From contig JADJJT010000001.1 in NCBI GenBank assembly GCA_016706405.1, positions 747,501-811,500 of the forward strand: 64,000 nt of DNA, in the 5' to 3' direction. Under the pieces are notes generated by a model. The model saw only the letters and a program-made list of their open reading frames with translations. It had not been told where the DNA came from and ran no database searches. Position numbers and translations under genes: made by a program. Below, piece by piece: positions 28,459-40,800 of this stretch. The DNA comes from Sphingobacteriales bacterium (GTDB lineage Bacteria > Bacteroidota > Bacteroidia > Chitinophagales > UBA2359). Position 1 is the first letter of the stretch. Each line of letters starts with the position of its first letter.

Positions 28459-30294
28459 ATGTATAATGATAAAAAGTGGGTTATTAAAGAGACGGATGAA
28501 AAAGCAATTGAAGAACTGTACAACGAACTTAAAATTAACAGAACCTTATGCCAATTATTAGTTCAGCGCGGGGTCCGGACGTATGATGAGGCGCGGAAGT
28601 TTTTCCGCCCTTCGTTAGAAGAACATCTATATGACCCTTTCTTGATGAAAGATATGGATATAGCTGTTGAACGCCTTGACCGCGCTATGCGCAATAAAGA
28701 GAAAATTTTAATTTACGGCGACTACGATGTGGATGGCACAACCGCAGTTGCTTTAGTGTACAGTTTTTTAAAAGACTTTCATTACGACCTCGACTATTAT
28801 ATACCCGATCGCTACAAAGAAGGTTATGGTGTTTCAATGACGGGCATTGACTGGGCAAAACAAAACGGGTTTTCGCTCATTGTTTCTTTAGATTGCGGCA
28901 TTAAATCCCGAAATCAGGTGGCTTATGCCCGCGAACATGGTATTGATTTTATAATTTGCGACCACCACCTGCCCGACAACGACAACCTTCCTCCGGCATT
29001 TGCCATTCTTGACCCCAAACGAGAAGACTGTCCATACCCGTACAAAGAACTTAGTGGCTGCGGCATTGGCTTTAAATTTATGCAGGCTTTTGCCCTAAAA
29101 TACGATATACCGTTTAACCGCGTTGCCAACCTTTTAGATTTAGTAGCCGTAAGCATTGCAGCCGATATTGTACCCATTACCGACGAAAACCGCGTATTGG
29201 CCTTTTTTGGCCTTAAAAAAATAAATAGCAGCCCACGCCCTGGGCTACGCTCGCTAATTCAGCAAAGTGTTCGCAACCCTAAAGTGGGTATTACCGATAT
29301 TGTGTTCATTATTGCACCCCGCATTAATGCTGCAGGCCGTATGGACGACGCCCGCGACGCTGTGCGATTGCTATTGTCGCAAGAAGTGGGAAAAGCAAAA
29401 GAAGGTGCCGATGTGCTGCAAGAAAAAAATACCGAACGAAAGCAGGTTGATAGCGATATAACCGAAGAAGCAATGCGAATTTTAGACACCGATGAGCAAA
29501 CAAAAAACCGCAAAACTACCGTACTGTACCGCCCATATTGGCATAAAGGTGTGATTGGAATAGTTGCCTCGCGGCTGCTCGAAAAATATTATCGCCCTAC
29601 GGTTATTCTTACCAATTCAAACGAAGATGATATTATAACTGGCTCGGCTCGCTCGGTAGCCCGCTTCGACTTATACCAAGCCCTAAATGCTTGTAGCGAC
29701 CTGTTAGACCAATTTGGCGGCCATAAATATGCAGCAGGCTTAACCCTCAAACGCGAAAACTTGCCCTTGTTTATTGAAAAATTTGAACAAGTAGTAAACG
29801 ATACCATTGAAGATGATATGCTAATTCCGGAAATTGAAATAGATGCCGAATTAGACCTTCGGCACATAAGCCCCAAATTTTACAATATATTACGACAGTT
29901 TGCACCATTTGGCCCCGAAAACATGAAACCTGTTTTTATTAGTCGCGGACTAATTAATACCGGATGGTCGGCAGTGGTAGGCAATAATCATTTAAAATTA
30001 AGTGCCCGCTCCTTCAATTCATCGGTATTAGCCAAAGGAATTGGTTATAATTTAGGACATTATTTAAAGCAAATCAGTAATGGCCAACCCTTCGATGTTT
30101 GTTTTACCCTACAAGAAAACATTTATAACGAAAATGTTGCCCTGCAGCTAAACCTGCGCGATATTAAACCCAGCGACCGTATTAATAATCGCAACAGCTA
30201 CCATACAAGTAGCTATATTTCAAATACTAATACAAATACGAACAACCCACCAAACCCCAACGAAGAATCAGCATTTCTACATAAAAATGTGTAA
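28459..30294 (+). CDS. recJ: RecJ single-strand-specific 5'-3' DNA exonuclease
   Basis: A 611-residue DHH-family nuclease used in recombination and mismatch repair. Seen: motif I with Asp88, Asp90 and Asp92 in GDYDVDGTTA, SLDCGIKS (144-151), the DHH motif at 168-170 in ICDHHLPD, and the DHHA1 region with APRINAAGRMDDA. These Mn2+-binding residues are all kept. The last ~25 residues are an Asn/Thr/Pro-rich tail. TCCGGA lies at about 28574 and 29825. A short AT repeat follows the stop. Confidence 0.95.
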   Translation: MYNDKKWVIKETDEKAIEELYNELKINRTLCQLLVQRGVRTYDEARKFFRPSLEEHLYDPFLMKDMDIAVERLDRAMRNKEKILIYGDYDVDGTTAVALVYSFLKDFHYDLDYYIPDRYKEGYGVSMTGIDWAKQNGFSLIVSLDCGIKSRNQVAYAREHGIDFIICDHHLPDNDNLPPAFAILDPKREDCPYPYKELSGCGIGFKFMQAFALKYDIPFNRVANLLDLVAVSIAADIVPITDENRVLAFFGLKKINSSPRPGLRSLIQQSVRNPKVGITDIVFIIAPRINAAGRMDDARDAVRLLLSQEVGKAKEGADVLQEKNTERKQVDSDITEEAMRILDTDEQTKNRKTTVLYRPYWHKGVIGIVASRLLEKYYRPTVILTNSNEDDIITGSARSVARFDLYQALNACSDLLDQFGGHKYAAGLTLKRENLPLFIEKFEQVVNDTIEDDMLIPEIEIDAELDLRHISPKFYNILRQFAPFGPENMKPVFISRGLINTGWSAVVGNNHLKLSARSFNSSVLAKGIGYNLGHYLKQISNGQPFDVCFTLQENIYNENVALQLNLRDIKPSDRINNRNSYHTSSYISNTNTNTNNPPNPNEESAFLHKNV

Positions 30295-30295
30295 T

Positions 30296-30336
30296 TAAGT
30301 TAATTTAATTTAATTTAATTGGATAGATGGATGGAT
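30296..30336. repeat. Simple-sequence repeats after recJ
   Basis: Four-fold TAATT repeat (about 30301-30320) followed by GGAT/GATG repeats (30321-30336). Short microsatellites of this kind can change length by slippage. They lie in a non-coding gap. Confidence 0.7.
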
Positions 30337-30394
30337 GTACTAAAATGGATTATTTATTGCCAAAAACTACAAATAACAATTGTTTTGCCGGATA

Positions 30395-31045
30395 ATGCAG
30401 TCAATTACCCCGACAGCAGCAATATTGCCGCCCCCAAATCAAATAAACACTATCATTTTTGATTTAGGCAAAGTGGTATTCGACTACGATTTTGAGCGCG
30501 TATTTACCCAGTGGCAACAATTAACAGGCATAAAAATTACCTATACCCCCGAGTTTGAAACCATTTTGTTCAAATTCGAAGCCGGGCAATTAACCCCTAC
30601 CCAATTTAAAAAACAAGTAGCCTTGTTAATGCAGTTAAAACGCCCCATAGATGCAACTCGTTTTTGGCAAGCATGGAACGATATTTATTTAAACATATAT
30701 CCGGATATTGATAAGCTATTAACCCAATTGTCAAAAAATTTCCGGATGGTTGCCCTAACAAACACTAACGCCGTGCACACGCCTTATTGGCAACAAAAAT
30801 ACACACAAGCACTATCGGTTTTTGAACATATTTTCTGCTCCTTTAAACTAAAGGCAATAAAACCCGAGCCTGTTGTTTTTAATACGGTGCTTAATTATTT
30901 GCAACAACCACCCGATAAAGTTTTATTTTTAGACGATAACCCAAAAAATACATCCGGAGCCACAGCTCTTGGCTTGCATACCTACTTGGTAAAAAATGCC
31001 AATTTGCTAACACAAGTGTTTACAACCGCAGGCTATATAAAATAA
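30395..31045 (+). CDS. HAD-superfamily phosphatase (YihX-like)
   Basis: A 216-residue haloacid-dehalogenase-type hydrolase starting at ATG 30395; the TTG at 30380 is less likely. Motif I is IIFDLGKVVFD with nucleophile Asp23, motif II ALTNTN, motif III Lys in KAIKPEPVVF and motif IV FLDDNPKN. The DxG form of motif I and the overall pattern fit the YihX/epoxide-hydrolase-N branch (sugar-phosphate phosphatases). The substrate is unknown. It lies between recJ and rmuC on the same strand with ~90-base gaps. Confidence 0.85.
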   Translation: MQSITPTAAILPPPNQINTIIFDLGKVVFDYDFERVFTQWQQLTGIKITYTPEFETILFKFEAGQLTPTQFKKQVALLMQLKRPIDATRFWQAWNDIYLNIYPDIDKLLTQLSKNFRMVALTNTNAVHTPYWQQKYTQALSVFEHIFCSFKLKAIKPEPVVFNTVLNYLQQPPDKVLFLDDNPKNTSGATALGLHTYLVKNANLLTQVFTTAGYIK

Positions 31046-31137
31046 CGTATTTTAAAACTAGGAAAGGTCTGATAAAAACAATAATCAACAGTTTTATTTA
31101 TTGCATTTACATTTAATTAACATTATATTTATTTGTT

Positions 31138-32283
31138 GTGGCCGATTTAGAACAAATGCTTTTGCTGTTTGGCAGTCTTATTTTAAGTGCGCTGTTAGCG
31201 GTTGTTTATTTATTGCTGCAACAGTATAAACGAAACAGCACGAGTGGAAATAATACCGATTCTATAACCTTACAAATGTTGTTGCCTTTACTTACCGATT
31301 TGCGCCACCAAATATCGGCCAACGACCAAATGGGGCGAACCGAAATTCAAGGCCGTCTTGACCATATTGCCAACCAAATTGGCCAACACCAACAGCAAAA
31401 CACTCAAACCCTGCTTCACCAGCAACAAACTCACCAACATTTGCTTAAAGATTTAGGCACACAACTTGGCGAACTGCACCAGGCAAACGAACGTATTGTA
31501 TTGTTGGCTAATCAAATGCAGTCTTTAGAGCGGATTTTGCAAAACCCCAAGCAGAGGGGTATTTTAGGCGAGCATATATTAAGTCAGGTGCTAACACAAG
31601 TATTACCCCCGCAGCAGTTTGTGTTACAATATCGGTTTGGTTCGGGAAAAATTGTAGATGCCGCTTTGTTTATCCGCGGCCAAATTGTGCCTATTGATGC
31701 CAAGTTTCCCCTCGAGAAATACACTGCCTTACACCAAACCACCGACTCAAACCAGCGCCTTGCTTTAGACAAAGCTTTTAGGGCCGATGTGCGCCGCCGC
31801 ATTGACGAAACCGCCGCCTATATTGACCCCGCCGAAAACACCCTGCCTCTTGCGCTAATGTTTGTACCCGCCGAAGGAGTGTATTATTATATATTACAAG
31901 CGCATAATAATGCCAGCGATGATTTATTAACCTATGCCTGGCAAAAACGAGTGGTTATGGTGTCGCCGGCTTCGTTTTATGCCTATTTAGAAACCATTCT
32001 TCATGGCTTAAATGCTTTGCAAATTGAGCAATCGGCACGTGAAGTACTACAAAAATTAGGCGATTTGCAACGCCGGCTTAAACTATACGAAGAGCACGCC
32101 GACAAGGCAGGCAAACAACTGCAAAATGCTTGGCAGGCTTGGCAAAATGCCCAAACCGAATGGCGGCGTATTGATACCCAATTGCTGCGTCTTAACCAAC
32201 AAACCGAAGCCAAATGGGGAAATAACGGCAACAACAATAATCAAGACGCGCAATCGAAATTATTTAATACTGACCAGGAATAA
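31138..32283 (+). CDS. rmuC: RmuC-family DNA recombination protein
   Basis: A 381-residue protein starting with GTG at 31138; no in-frame ATG lies before conserved sequence. Residues ~5-27 are a membrane anchor, ~45-125 a Gln/His-rich coiled coil, and ~135-330 the RmuC nuclease-like core (NPKQRGILGEHILSQVL ... YRFGSGKIVDAALFI ... VPIDAKFPLEKY). RmuC limits inverted-repeat recombination in E. coli. The C-terminus is Asn/Gln-rich. It follows recJ and the HAD gene on the same strand, but gaps leave co-transcription unsettled. Confidence 0.92.
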   Translation: MADLEQMLLLFGSLILSALLAVVYLLLQQYKRNSTSGNNTDSITLQMLLPLLTDLRHQISANDQMGRTEIQGRLDHIANQIGQHQQQNTQTLLHQQQTHQHLLKDLGTQLGELHQANERIVLLANQMQSLERILQNPKQRGILGEHILSQVLTQVLPPQQFVLQYRFGSGKIVDAALFIRGQIVPIDAKFPLEKYTALHQTTDSNQRLALDKAFRADVRRRIDETAAYIDPAENTLPLALMFVPAEGVYYYILQAHNNASDDLLTYAWQKRVVMVSPASFYAYLETILHGLNALQIEQSAREVLQKLGDLQRRLKLYEEHADKAGKQLQNAWQAWQNAQTEWRRIDTQLLRLNQQTEAKWGNNGNNNNQDAQSKLFNTDQE

Positions 32284-32505
32284 AAAGCAAGTTTATAGCC
32301 TGTTGTAGTGAACAAAACGATGCAAATTCAATTTATAATTATTATTTAATTCCGGAAAAAAGACGCAGTAAATACAGTACCTTCACAAAGAATAAATAGT
32401 ATTGCCTCGTTCATTTAATCCGGATAATTTAATTTTATTTTTATTTTAAAACATTTTAGTTCTACTCTGTCTAACTAAAAAAACATCTATCACCTAATTT
32501 TAGCC

Positions 32506-33318
32506 ATGAAAAAGGCAAGTTTTATCCTTATATTATGCTTACTATTTAGTAGTTTGACGATAGTAGTAGCCCAAACCACACCCGCTACTTCAACTAACAA
32601 CCATAACCAGCCGGCAAATAACACTGCCTCGCGTTTTGAGGGCTTGGTAACTTACGAACGGACGATGCAATGGAGCAAACTACAACAGCGCGCCACCTAC
32701 CTAAGCCAAGAACAAAAAGACAGAATGCAGCAAACCGGAAAAAATTGGGGAGGATATAAAATTTTGATGAACTTATATTTTAGTCCTTCGCGCAGTTTAT
32801 ACACCTACACCAACGACCGCGCCGAGTCGGAAGATGGCCGTTATACCTGGCGGCCTGATACCTACCTTGTTGCCCGCGATTTTAAAAATAGCACTGCTAC
32901 CGAGCAACACGAAATGATAGATAATTTATATTTACTTACTGACAGTTTGCGCCCCCCAAAATGGCGCATAATGAACGAAATAAAAGATATTAACGGTTAC
33001 GTGTGTATGAAAGCCGTTTTAGATGACAGTATCCGGAACCAAAAAGTTACAGCTTGGTTTACCGATGCAATTCCTGTATCGGCAGGGCCTGAGCGATATT
33101 TCGGGCTTCCGGGTTTAATTTTAGAAGTTATGGTAAATGATGGCGATGTGCTAATTACAGCACAAAGTATTAATTTTCAAAATGTAAGCAGCCAACTAAA
33201 ATTGCCAAAAAAATTAAAAGGCAAAAAAGTTAACGAAGCCCAATTTAATCAACTTATAACCAACTATATAGCCGAAAGCGCAAGTATGCGGCGGTTTCCG
33301 TCTGCTATACGATATTAA
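32506..33318 (+). CDS. GLPGLI family secreted protein
   Basis: A 270-residue protein with a signal peptide (MKKASFILILCLLFSSLTIVVA) and the family's name-giving motif, here YFGLPGLILEV near residue 205. The order matches the Bacteroidota GLPGLI family: an early GLVTYER strand, a middle NGYVCMKA segment, and AWFTDAIPVSAGPERYFGLPGLI. The function of the family is unknown; members are periplasmic or outer-membrane associated. It is convergent with the cysteine desulfurase gene. No T9SS tail. Confidence 0.88.
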   Translation: MKKASFILILCLLFSSLTIVVAQTTPATSTNNHNQPANNTASRFEGLVTYERTMQWSKLQQRATYLSQEQKDRMQQTGKNWGGYKILMNLYFSPSRSLYTYTNDRAESEDGRYTWRPDTYLVARDFKNSTATEQHEMIDNLYLLTDSLRPPKWRIMNEIKDINGYVCMKAVLDDSIRNQKVTAWFTDAIPVSAGPERYFGLPGLILEVMVNDGDVLITAQSINFQNVSSQLKLPKKLKGKKVNEAQFNQLITNYIAESASMRRFPSAIRY

Positions 33319-33363
33319 TTGGCTAACAAGTTAGTTTGTTCTTTTGGCTGTTTTTGCTTCTGG

Positions 33364-34584
33364 TTAATGTCCGGCCCATTGAATAGATTTTATATCAATG
33401 CCTTCTTTAAACATTTCCCAAAGTGGACTCATTTCGCGCATCCGGTTCACGGCGTTCTTAACGTGATTAATGGCATAGTCAATTTCCTCATTGGTGGTAA
33501 ACCGGCTAAGGCTAAACCGTATAGAAGAGTGCGCCAGTTCGTCGTCTAAGCCAAGTGCTTTAAGCACATAACTTGGCTCGAGGGAGGCAGAGGTACACGC
33601 CGAGCCAGACGAGACGGCAATATCTTTATTAAAACCCATCATTAACCCCTCGCCTTCAACATATTTAAACGATATATTGGTAATATACGGTGTGCGTTGG
33701 GCTTTATGGCCGTTTAAATAGGATTCTTCCATTTCGAGCAGGGCATTTTCGAGTTTATCGCGCAGCAAACCTATCCTTTGGGCATCTGTTTCCATTTCTA
33801 AGCGGCACAGTTCGGCAGCTTTGCCAAAACCCACTATGCCCGGCACGTTAAGTGTTCCCGACCGCATACCGCGCTCGTGGCCGCCGCCGTCCATTTGAGC
33901 AGTTACTTTTACCCGTGGATTTTGCCGCCTTACGTACAAGGCGCCAATACCCTTGGGGCCATACATTTTATGCGCAGTAAATGCCATTAAGTCAATACCC
34001 ATTTTGTTTACGTCAATTGGTATTTTTCCGGCGGCTTGTGTCGCATCGGTCATAAACAAAGCGCCGCCAGCGTGGGCAATTTTAGCAATTTCTTCAATAT
34101 TTTGGCGCACTCCAATTTCATTATTAACCATCATAACGCTAACTAATATGGTTTGGGGGGTCATGGCGTTGCGCAGGGTATTCAAATCGAGCATACCATC
34201 GGGGCCAACCTCTAAATAAGTAACCTGAATGCCTTTTTTTTGCAATATTTTGCACGTATCAAGTATAGCTTTGTGCTCGGTAACTGTGGTAATAATATGA
34301 TTACCTTTGCGTGCATACATTTCGGCAACACCCTTTAGGGCTAAGTTGTCGGCTTCGGTAGCCCCCGATGTAAAAATAATTTCTTTTTCGCTGGTTGCAC
34401 CAATAAGTTGGGCAATTTGTTCGCGGGCATAATCAACGGCTTCTTCGGCATGCCAGCCAAAGGGGTGGCTACGGCTGGCCGCATTGCCAAACTGGTGAGT
34501 AAAGTATGGAATCATAGCCTCTAATACACGTGGGTCAACAGGCGTAGTGGAACTATTATCCAAGTATATTGGAAATTTTAACAT
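33364..34584 (-). CDS. Cysteine desulfurase (IscS/NifS class)
   Basis: A 406-residue PLP enzyme that takes sulfur from cysteine for Fe-S clusters and thio-modifications. Seen: YLDNSSTTPVDPRVLEAM (7-24), SGATEADNLALKG (73-85), PLP Lys206 in FTAHKMYGPKG and catalytic Cys330 in SSGSACTSASLEPS. The long flexible loop around the Cys is the class I (IscS/NifS) type. The start is set at ATG 34584, because the only upstream alternative (34659) precedes a -7 box at 34627. No iscU, iscA or fdx is adjacent. Confidence 0.95.
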   Translation of the reverse strand: MLKFPIYLDNSSTTPVDPRVLEAMIPYFTHQFGNAASRSHPFGWHAEEAVDYAREQIAQLIGATSEKEIIFTSGATEADNLALKGVAEMYARKGNHIITTVTEHKAILDTCKILQKKGIQVTYLEVGPDGMLDLNTLRNAMTPQTILVSVMMVNNEIGVRQNIEEIAKIAHAGGALFMTDATQAAGKIPIDVNKMGIDLMAFTAHKMYGPKGIGALYVRRQNPRVKVTAQMDGGGHERGMRSGTLNVPGIVGFGKAAELCRLEMETDAQRIGLLRDKLENALLEMEESYLNGHKAQRTPYITNISFKYVEGEGLMMGFNKDIAVSSGSACTSASLEPSYVLKALGLDDELAHSSIRFSLSRFTTNEEIDYAINHVKNAVNRMREMSPLWEMFKEGIDIKSIQWAGH

Positions 34585-34626
34585 GCGATATATAACAAAT
34601 AGAAGGGAGATGATTAAAATAATATG

Positions 34627-34634
34627 CAAAGATA
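34627..34634 (-). promoter_or_regulatory. -7 box for the cysteine desulfurase gene
   Basis: TATCTTTG on the minus strand, 42 bases before ATG 34584. It supports the shorter gene model. No -33 TTG at the right distance. Confidence 0.5.
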
Positions 34635-34802
34635 ACACGCTTTTGTCAGATTTGTTCACTTATATAGACAAATTCTAAATTTCATTAGGCAACTATTCCC
34701 TATTTCAATCAGTTTATAAAGTTCCGGATGGCTTTAAACCAACTAAACTAATTCTCCGGATATACCCTTGTAGATAAAACAAAGTAACCACTTTAAAAAT
34801 GC

Positions 34803-34810
34803 TAACTTTG
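34803..34810 (+). promoter_or_regulatory. -7 box for the giant adhesin gene
   Basis: TAACTTTG, 30 bases before ATG 34840. The nearest upstream TTG is too far away (about 32 bases) for the consensus spacing. Confidence 0.45.
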
Positions 34811-34839
34811 CTTTCTGTTTTTTAAACGCCTTGAATTGT

Positions 34840-37800
34840 ATGCCCAAAATTTTACCCAATCAGTATAACTATTGCTGCCGTTTTTTTATTGGCAACAACA
34901 CAACTTGTTTTAACAACCTAATTGCTGTTTTTTTTGCTTTTGTTGGCTTGCTGCTATTTATCGGAAGCACTTTTAACGCCCGCGCATCGCATGGTTTGGC
35001 TATGGATATTGCCTATACCTGCCTTGGCCCCGATACTTACGAAATTGAACTTAATTTTTACCGCGACTGTGGGGGTTCGCCCGCACCATTAAACATACAA
35101 ATAGATGCCACCCCAATTAGCTGCCCCGGTGCCAACAGTTTTAAAATTCCGCTTAAATTAGCTACAACCACCGAGGTTTCGGCATTATGCCCCGCCTATA
35201 TAGCCCAAAGCACTTGCAACGGCGGCAGTTACGAGGGTATTGAGCAATACCAATACAAGGGTTTGGTTACTTTTGAGCAAGCTTGTGCGCAATGGCAATT
35301 ATTTTACAATTTATGCTGCCGAAGTTTTGAAGTAACCAATTTGCAAAACCCCGGCGACCAAGATATTAACGCAACTGCCATTATTAACAATGCAAACGGA
35401 CTTTGCAACAGTTCGCCCAAGTTTACTTATTTGCCCTTTGCTTATTTGTGTGGCAACCAAGCCTTTACCTATAATAATGGCGCTATTGATGCCGAAGGCG
35501 ACTCGTTGGTGTTCGAGTTAATAAACCCGCAAAATGTGCAAGGCGTACCTATTGGTTATACTTCCGTTTTAAGTGCCACCTATCCGCTACACACCCTTCC
35601 GGCGTATAATTTTGGGTTTTCGGGCAATAATGGGCAGTTTAGTTTTACTCCCGACGGCAATCAAAACGCATCGGCAACGCTGTTGGTAACACAATACAAC
35701 AAATCGGGCCAAAAAATTGGTGCCATTATGCGGCAACTACAATTTATTATTTTCGACCAAAACGACCCAAACTGTGCCAATGTAGCACCAACCATATCGG
35801 GTGGCGTGCAAAATGTAACAGGCGCAACTGAAACCGGCATCAATCAATTAAGTTTATGCCCCAACACGCCCATGTCGTTTACGCTTAGCATTACCGACCC
35901 CAATATTTCAAATCAGTTAAGTATTACCCACAATGCCGCGCAGGCAACACCAGGCGCAATATTAACTGTAACCGGCACCAACCCGGCTACTATTAATTTT
36001 AGCTATACCCCAACCAAAGCCGATATTGGTACCCATTTGTTAACCATTGAGGCCAACGATGGCAATTGCGCTTTTCCGGCAAAACAAACTTTTTCGGTTT
36101 TAATTGAAGTTTTAGATGCTACTTATGCCGGCCCCGATTTAGGCTATTGCCCCGCTGGGGGCCCCTTGACGGTTGAAGTTACAGGCGGCAGTAATTTTAC
36201 GTGGTCGCCTATGGCGGGCGTTACTTTTTTACAACCCAACGGCAGCGTAGTAAGCCTGGCTCCTAATGCCACCACTACTTATACCATTACCAGCGATTTA
36301 ACAAACGGATGCAGTAATACCGACCAAATTACAGTATCGGTAGTAGCCGATTTTAACATGCCGTTAAATCCCGAATCACATATTTGTTTGTACGATACCA
36401 GCCAAATATTTACTAATTTAGACCCCGCCTTGTATGCTATAATTTGGTATCCGGCCTATAAAATCAGTGATATTTTTGACCCCAACCCCTTTGTTTATCC
36501 GGATAAAAGTATGAACTACACCATAACAGCCTCGCATAAAATAACCGGATGCACCATAAGCAAAACTACTGCCGTTATTCTTGACGGAATACTGCAAAAT
36601 GCCAATTTTTGTCTTGCCGACTCGGTTGTTTGTATCAGCGAAACTACTACTGCCCAAGTAATTATGAAACCCTTTGCTTGTGGGCTTAGTACAACCGGAT
36701 GCGATGCTACAGCCCCATCGGGAATTTACGAAATAAATAAAGGCTTTGATAAAACCGGTATTACCACCCCATTTAGGGGCATCTATGAAGACGCAAGAAC
36801 ACAATACTTAATTAAGCCCGATAAAAAAACCATGTCTTGCATGGGCAATACGGTAACATCAGTGGGGTTTAATGTTACGGCGGTATTTAGCAAAAACCCC
36901 TACGAAAATTTTACCATAAGTATGGGCTGCAGGTCACCAAAATTGGGCAATCCCGTAGATTTTGAAACCGGATTAATAATTGTTTACACGGCTGCCCAGT
37001 ACACACCAACCGCCGGATGGAACACTTTTACCCTGCCCACCCCCTACGATTGGGATGGTGTTAGCGACTTAGTTTTAGAAGTTTGTTACGATAACCAAAC
37101 CGGCAATGCACCCGGAGGAGTCGATAACGTATATTTATTGAACCCTACTCCGCTAACGCCTAAAAAGGTGGTGTATGCCAACGGCAACAACAGCTCGGGC
37201 TGCTACCTAAACGATGCTACTACCACCAATGCAATGCCATACATACAATTAGGTTTGTGTGGCGCAGCACCACAGCCCGGAACCGTATTTACTTGGTCGC
37301 CGGCGGCTTTTGTAGATGCCACAGACCCACTTAACCCCGAATTTTTTCCAACACAAACCACTACCTACACCCTCTCTATTGACCATCAGGGTTGCGTTTA
37401 CCAAAAAAACCAAACCATTAGCGTAGGCAGTGCACAGAAACCGCAAATACCCTCTTCATTTTTAGGCGATTATTGCGCCGAGCAAGAGCCAAATTTATTA
37501 GTTCAGGGTGGATTGCCTGGCGGAGCTAAATTTGTTTGGTTTAACCATCCTTTGGGCGCACCCGACCATATAATAAAAACAGGGCAGGCCTATAACCCAA
37601 AGTATTTTGGCGATATAGCCTACTGGATAGGTGTGCAAGATGCCAATGGTTGTATTGGCGAGTTGATTCAGTTGCCGGTAAACCTCCACGATTTTTCTAT
37701 TATTCCGGGCCCAATGTATTGTTTTAATGGCCAAATCTTTGTAAATATAAGCGTTATGGGCGAGGTGGGCGAATCGTACTATATAACTAATAACGGAGAC

Positions 37801-40800
37801 GGTAAAAGCAGTAAGGCCAAAATTTTTAACGGCGAGTGGTTTATGTTAAGTGGCCTAAAACCGGGTGATACTTATGATATTTCAATCAAAGCAATTAATA
37901 CCGGATGTATTAAAGATTTTACCGGAGAAGTGGGTAATTGCAGCGAGTATGTTGCCGCCGTTTGCGGGTATCCGGTAATAGTTTCGGAGGGTGGTTTAAG
38001 TAACGAACAAAATCCGGATATATGGGGCAATAATATAGTTTGGCAAGCGGGTAATCCGGCACAAATTTACCATTTCAATCTTGCCGACCCTAATCAAACT
38101 CAAAACCTAATGAGTGCTGCTGCCGCACAAGGCAACGTAAATCCTATTTTATACGACTCGATTGTGGTTTGGCAAGCCAATTACAGCGCTACAAGTGCCG
38201 ATATATTTTTTAACAATATAAATACGCCTATTGCAGGTGGGGTAAATATGTCGAACAGCGCCGGCACCATTAATGCTAATCCGGATATTTATCGCAATAT
38301 TGCAGTATGGGAGGGTCAAGAAAGTGCAGGCAGCACTAATTATGATATTTACTTGTTCGACACCAATAAACCCGGCAACCCCGCCGTAAATATAAGCAAC
38401 AACGCCAACAAAAACGACCGGCGGCCTTTAATTTGGGGCAATTATATTATATGGGCAGGCGAGGTTTCGTCAAACAATTATGACTTATTTATGTACGACC
38501 ACACCAATGCCGGCGTAGGCGCACTTAATATTACTTATAATCCCCAAGCCGATGTTTGGCCTTTATCTTTTGAGGAGCATTATTTTGTGTTTCAAACCAC
38601 AGCAGGGCTTTGGTATTATAACCTGCTCGATGCTAAACCCAGCCCTGTTTTATTTGCCAATTTAACCAATACAAGCCCCCAAGCTTCGGGCTTGGTGCAA
38701 AACGACCTTCAAATGGTGTGGGCAGATGATATTGGCAGCGGGCAATATGGCTTGTTTTATTATGATTTTGCCAATCCTATTTTTGGTGGCTCCCTTTTGC
38801 TTACAACAGATACCGACCCGCGACCTTTAAGTTTACAGGGCAATTACCTTACCTATACCAATAACAACACCGTACAAGTATATGATTTGGCTGCCACAAC
38901 CACCACAAATCCTGCCGAAAATGCCCCTTTGGGCAATAACGCACAGCCCGCGCAATACGGCCATTGGGTAGTATGGGCGCAACCTGGCCAAGCCATTTAC
39001 GCTTACGACCTTACCCTGCCTGTACCGCCGCCACCGCAACCCGATGCCGCCAATACAATAAACTATGTTTGCCCTAATAACACCACCTTTTTAGCCGTTT
39101 TGCCCCCGCTACCCGGCTTTACCCTAAACTGGTACAGCGACAGCACTTTAACCAACCTTATTAACAATAGTGGTGTAACCCAGCAAACAATACCAAACTT
39201 AACCAACGACACCACTTTGTACGCTGCCATACAAGACACATTAACAGGTTGCTTGTCGGAGGTTTTGCCTTTAACGGCAACAGTTAATACCTTACAAATA
39301 GACCTTCAAACGGCTACCGACATTACCAACTGTGGCCTAACCGATGGCAGTATAACTATTACAGCCAGCGGCGGAAACGGTAGCTATCAATTTAGTATTA
39401 ATGGTGGCGCAACATGGCAAACATCGGGCAATTTTGTTGGCCTTGGCGCAGGCTCGTACCCAATTTTAGTAACAGACGGCATGTGCAGCATTACAGGCCA
39501 AACTTTAATAATTACCGCACCCAACGCACCCGGCGCCCCTACCCTAAACGGTGCTAATAACGTTACTTATTGCCAAAACGAAGCTATACAAACTTTAACA
39601 GGCAGCGCCAATAGCGGCGGCACGCTTACCTGGTACGCCGATGCTGGATTAACGACAGTAGTTGCATCCGGAAACAGTTTTACGCCACCTTCAATACTTG
39701 GTACAACAACGTATTATTTAGTCGAGACGCTTGGCAACTGTATAAGCACGCCCGCATCGGTAAGTGTAACCATTTACGAACTGCCTATGTTTACAGCACA
39801 AGCTAACGATTTAGCGAATTGTAATAATACCCCCGATGGCAGCATTATTATTACGCCTAATGGTGGAAACGGCAATTACCAATACAGTATTGATGGCGGA
39901 AATACTTGGCAAGCCTTAAATAGCTTTACCAACCTCGCCGCCGGAGATTATGCTGTTTTAGTGAAAGACGATTTTTGCACCGCCGAAACGATACAAAACT
40001 TAACCATTAATGCCCCTACAAAACCCAACATGCCTACACCAAGTATTGCAATGGCGGTATATTGCCAGGGCGATGTGATTGCACCAATAACAGTATCGGG
40101 CAGTGGTGGTGTTTTTAATTGGTATGCTGATGCCGCTTTAACAAACCTCATAACATCCGGAAACAGTTTTACGCCACCTCCAACGCCTGGAACAACTATC
40201 TATTATGTTACCGAAAATGACGGCCTTTGTGCAAGCAACGCCGCAACAGTAAGCGTTACCATAAATGCACTGCCTCCAGCACCCCAACTGCTAATAACTA
40301 ATGTTGAATATTGTTTGGGCGACCCTATATTGCCACTAACTGCATCCGGAAGTGGTGGTAGCCTTAATTGGTATGCCGATGCTGCTTTATCCAACCTTAT
40401 TGCATCCGGAAACAGCTATACGCCTGCATCTACCATTGGCACAACAATTTATTATGTAGCCGAAACAGTCAATAATTGTCAAGGTTCCGCAGCACAAGCA
40501 ACCGTTGTAGTTCACGATTTGCCCCAAATTGCCAATATTGCACCCACCAATGCTACCACCTGTTTAGCTACCGATGGCAGTTTAACTATTACAGGATCGG
40601 GCGGTAGCGGCAATTACGAGTATTCAATTGATGGTGGATTGACATGGCAAGCAAGTAATATTTTTACGGACTTAAGTAAAGGCAATTATGCGGTGATGGT
40701 TAAGGACGAGTTTTGCCAAACCGGCATAGTGCCCGCAGGCATCAACGCCCCCGATGCGCCACTAATGCCCACAATAAATGGCGATGCTAATTTTACAATT

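Noticed and set aside
33319..33363. Bidirectional terminator between the convergent GLPGLI and cysteine desulfurase genes
   Set aside because: Only a four-pair CTAA/TTAG stem is present, too weak to call despite T-rich DNA after it.
39540..40490. Repeats that could suggest a CRISPR array
   Set aside because: The repeats are in frame in a coding sequence, of module size (~250 bases), with homologous rather than unique intervening sequence.
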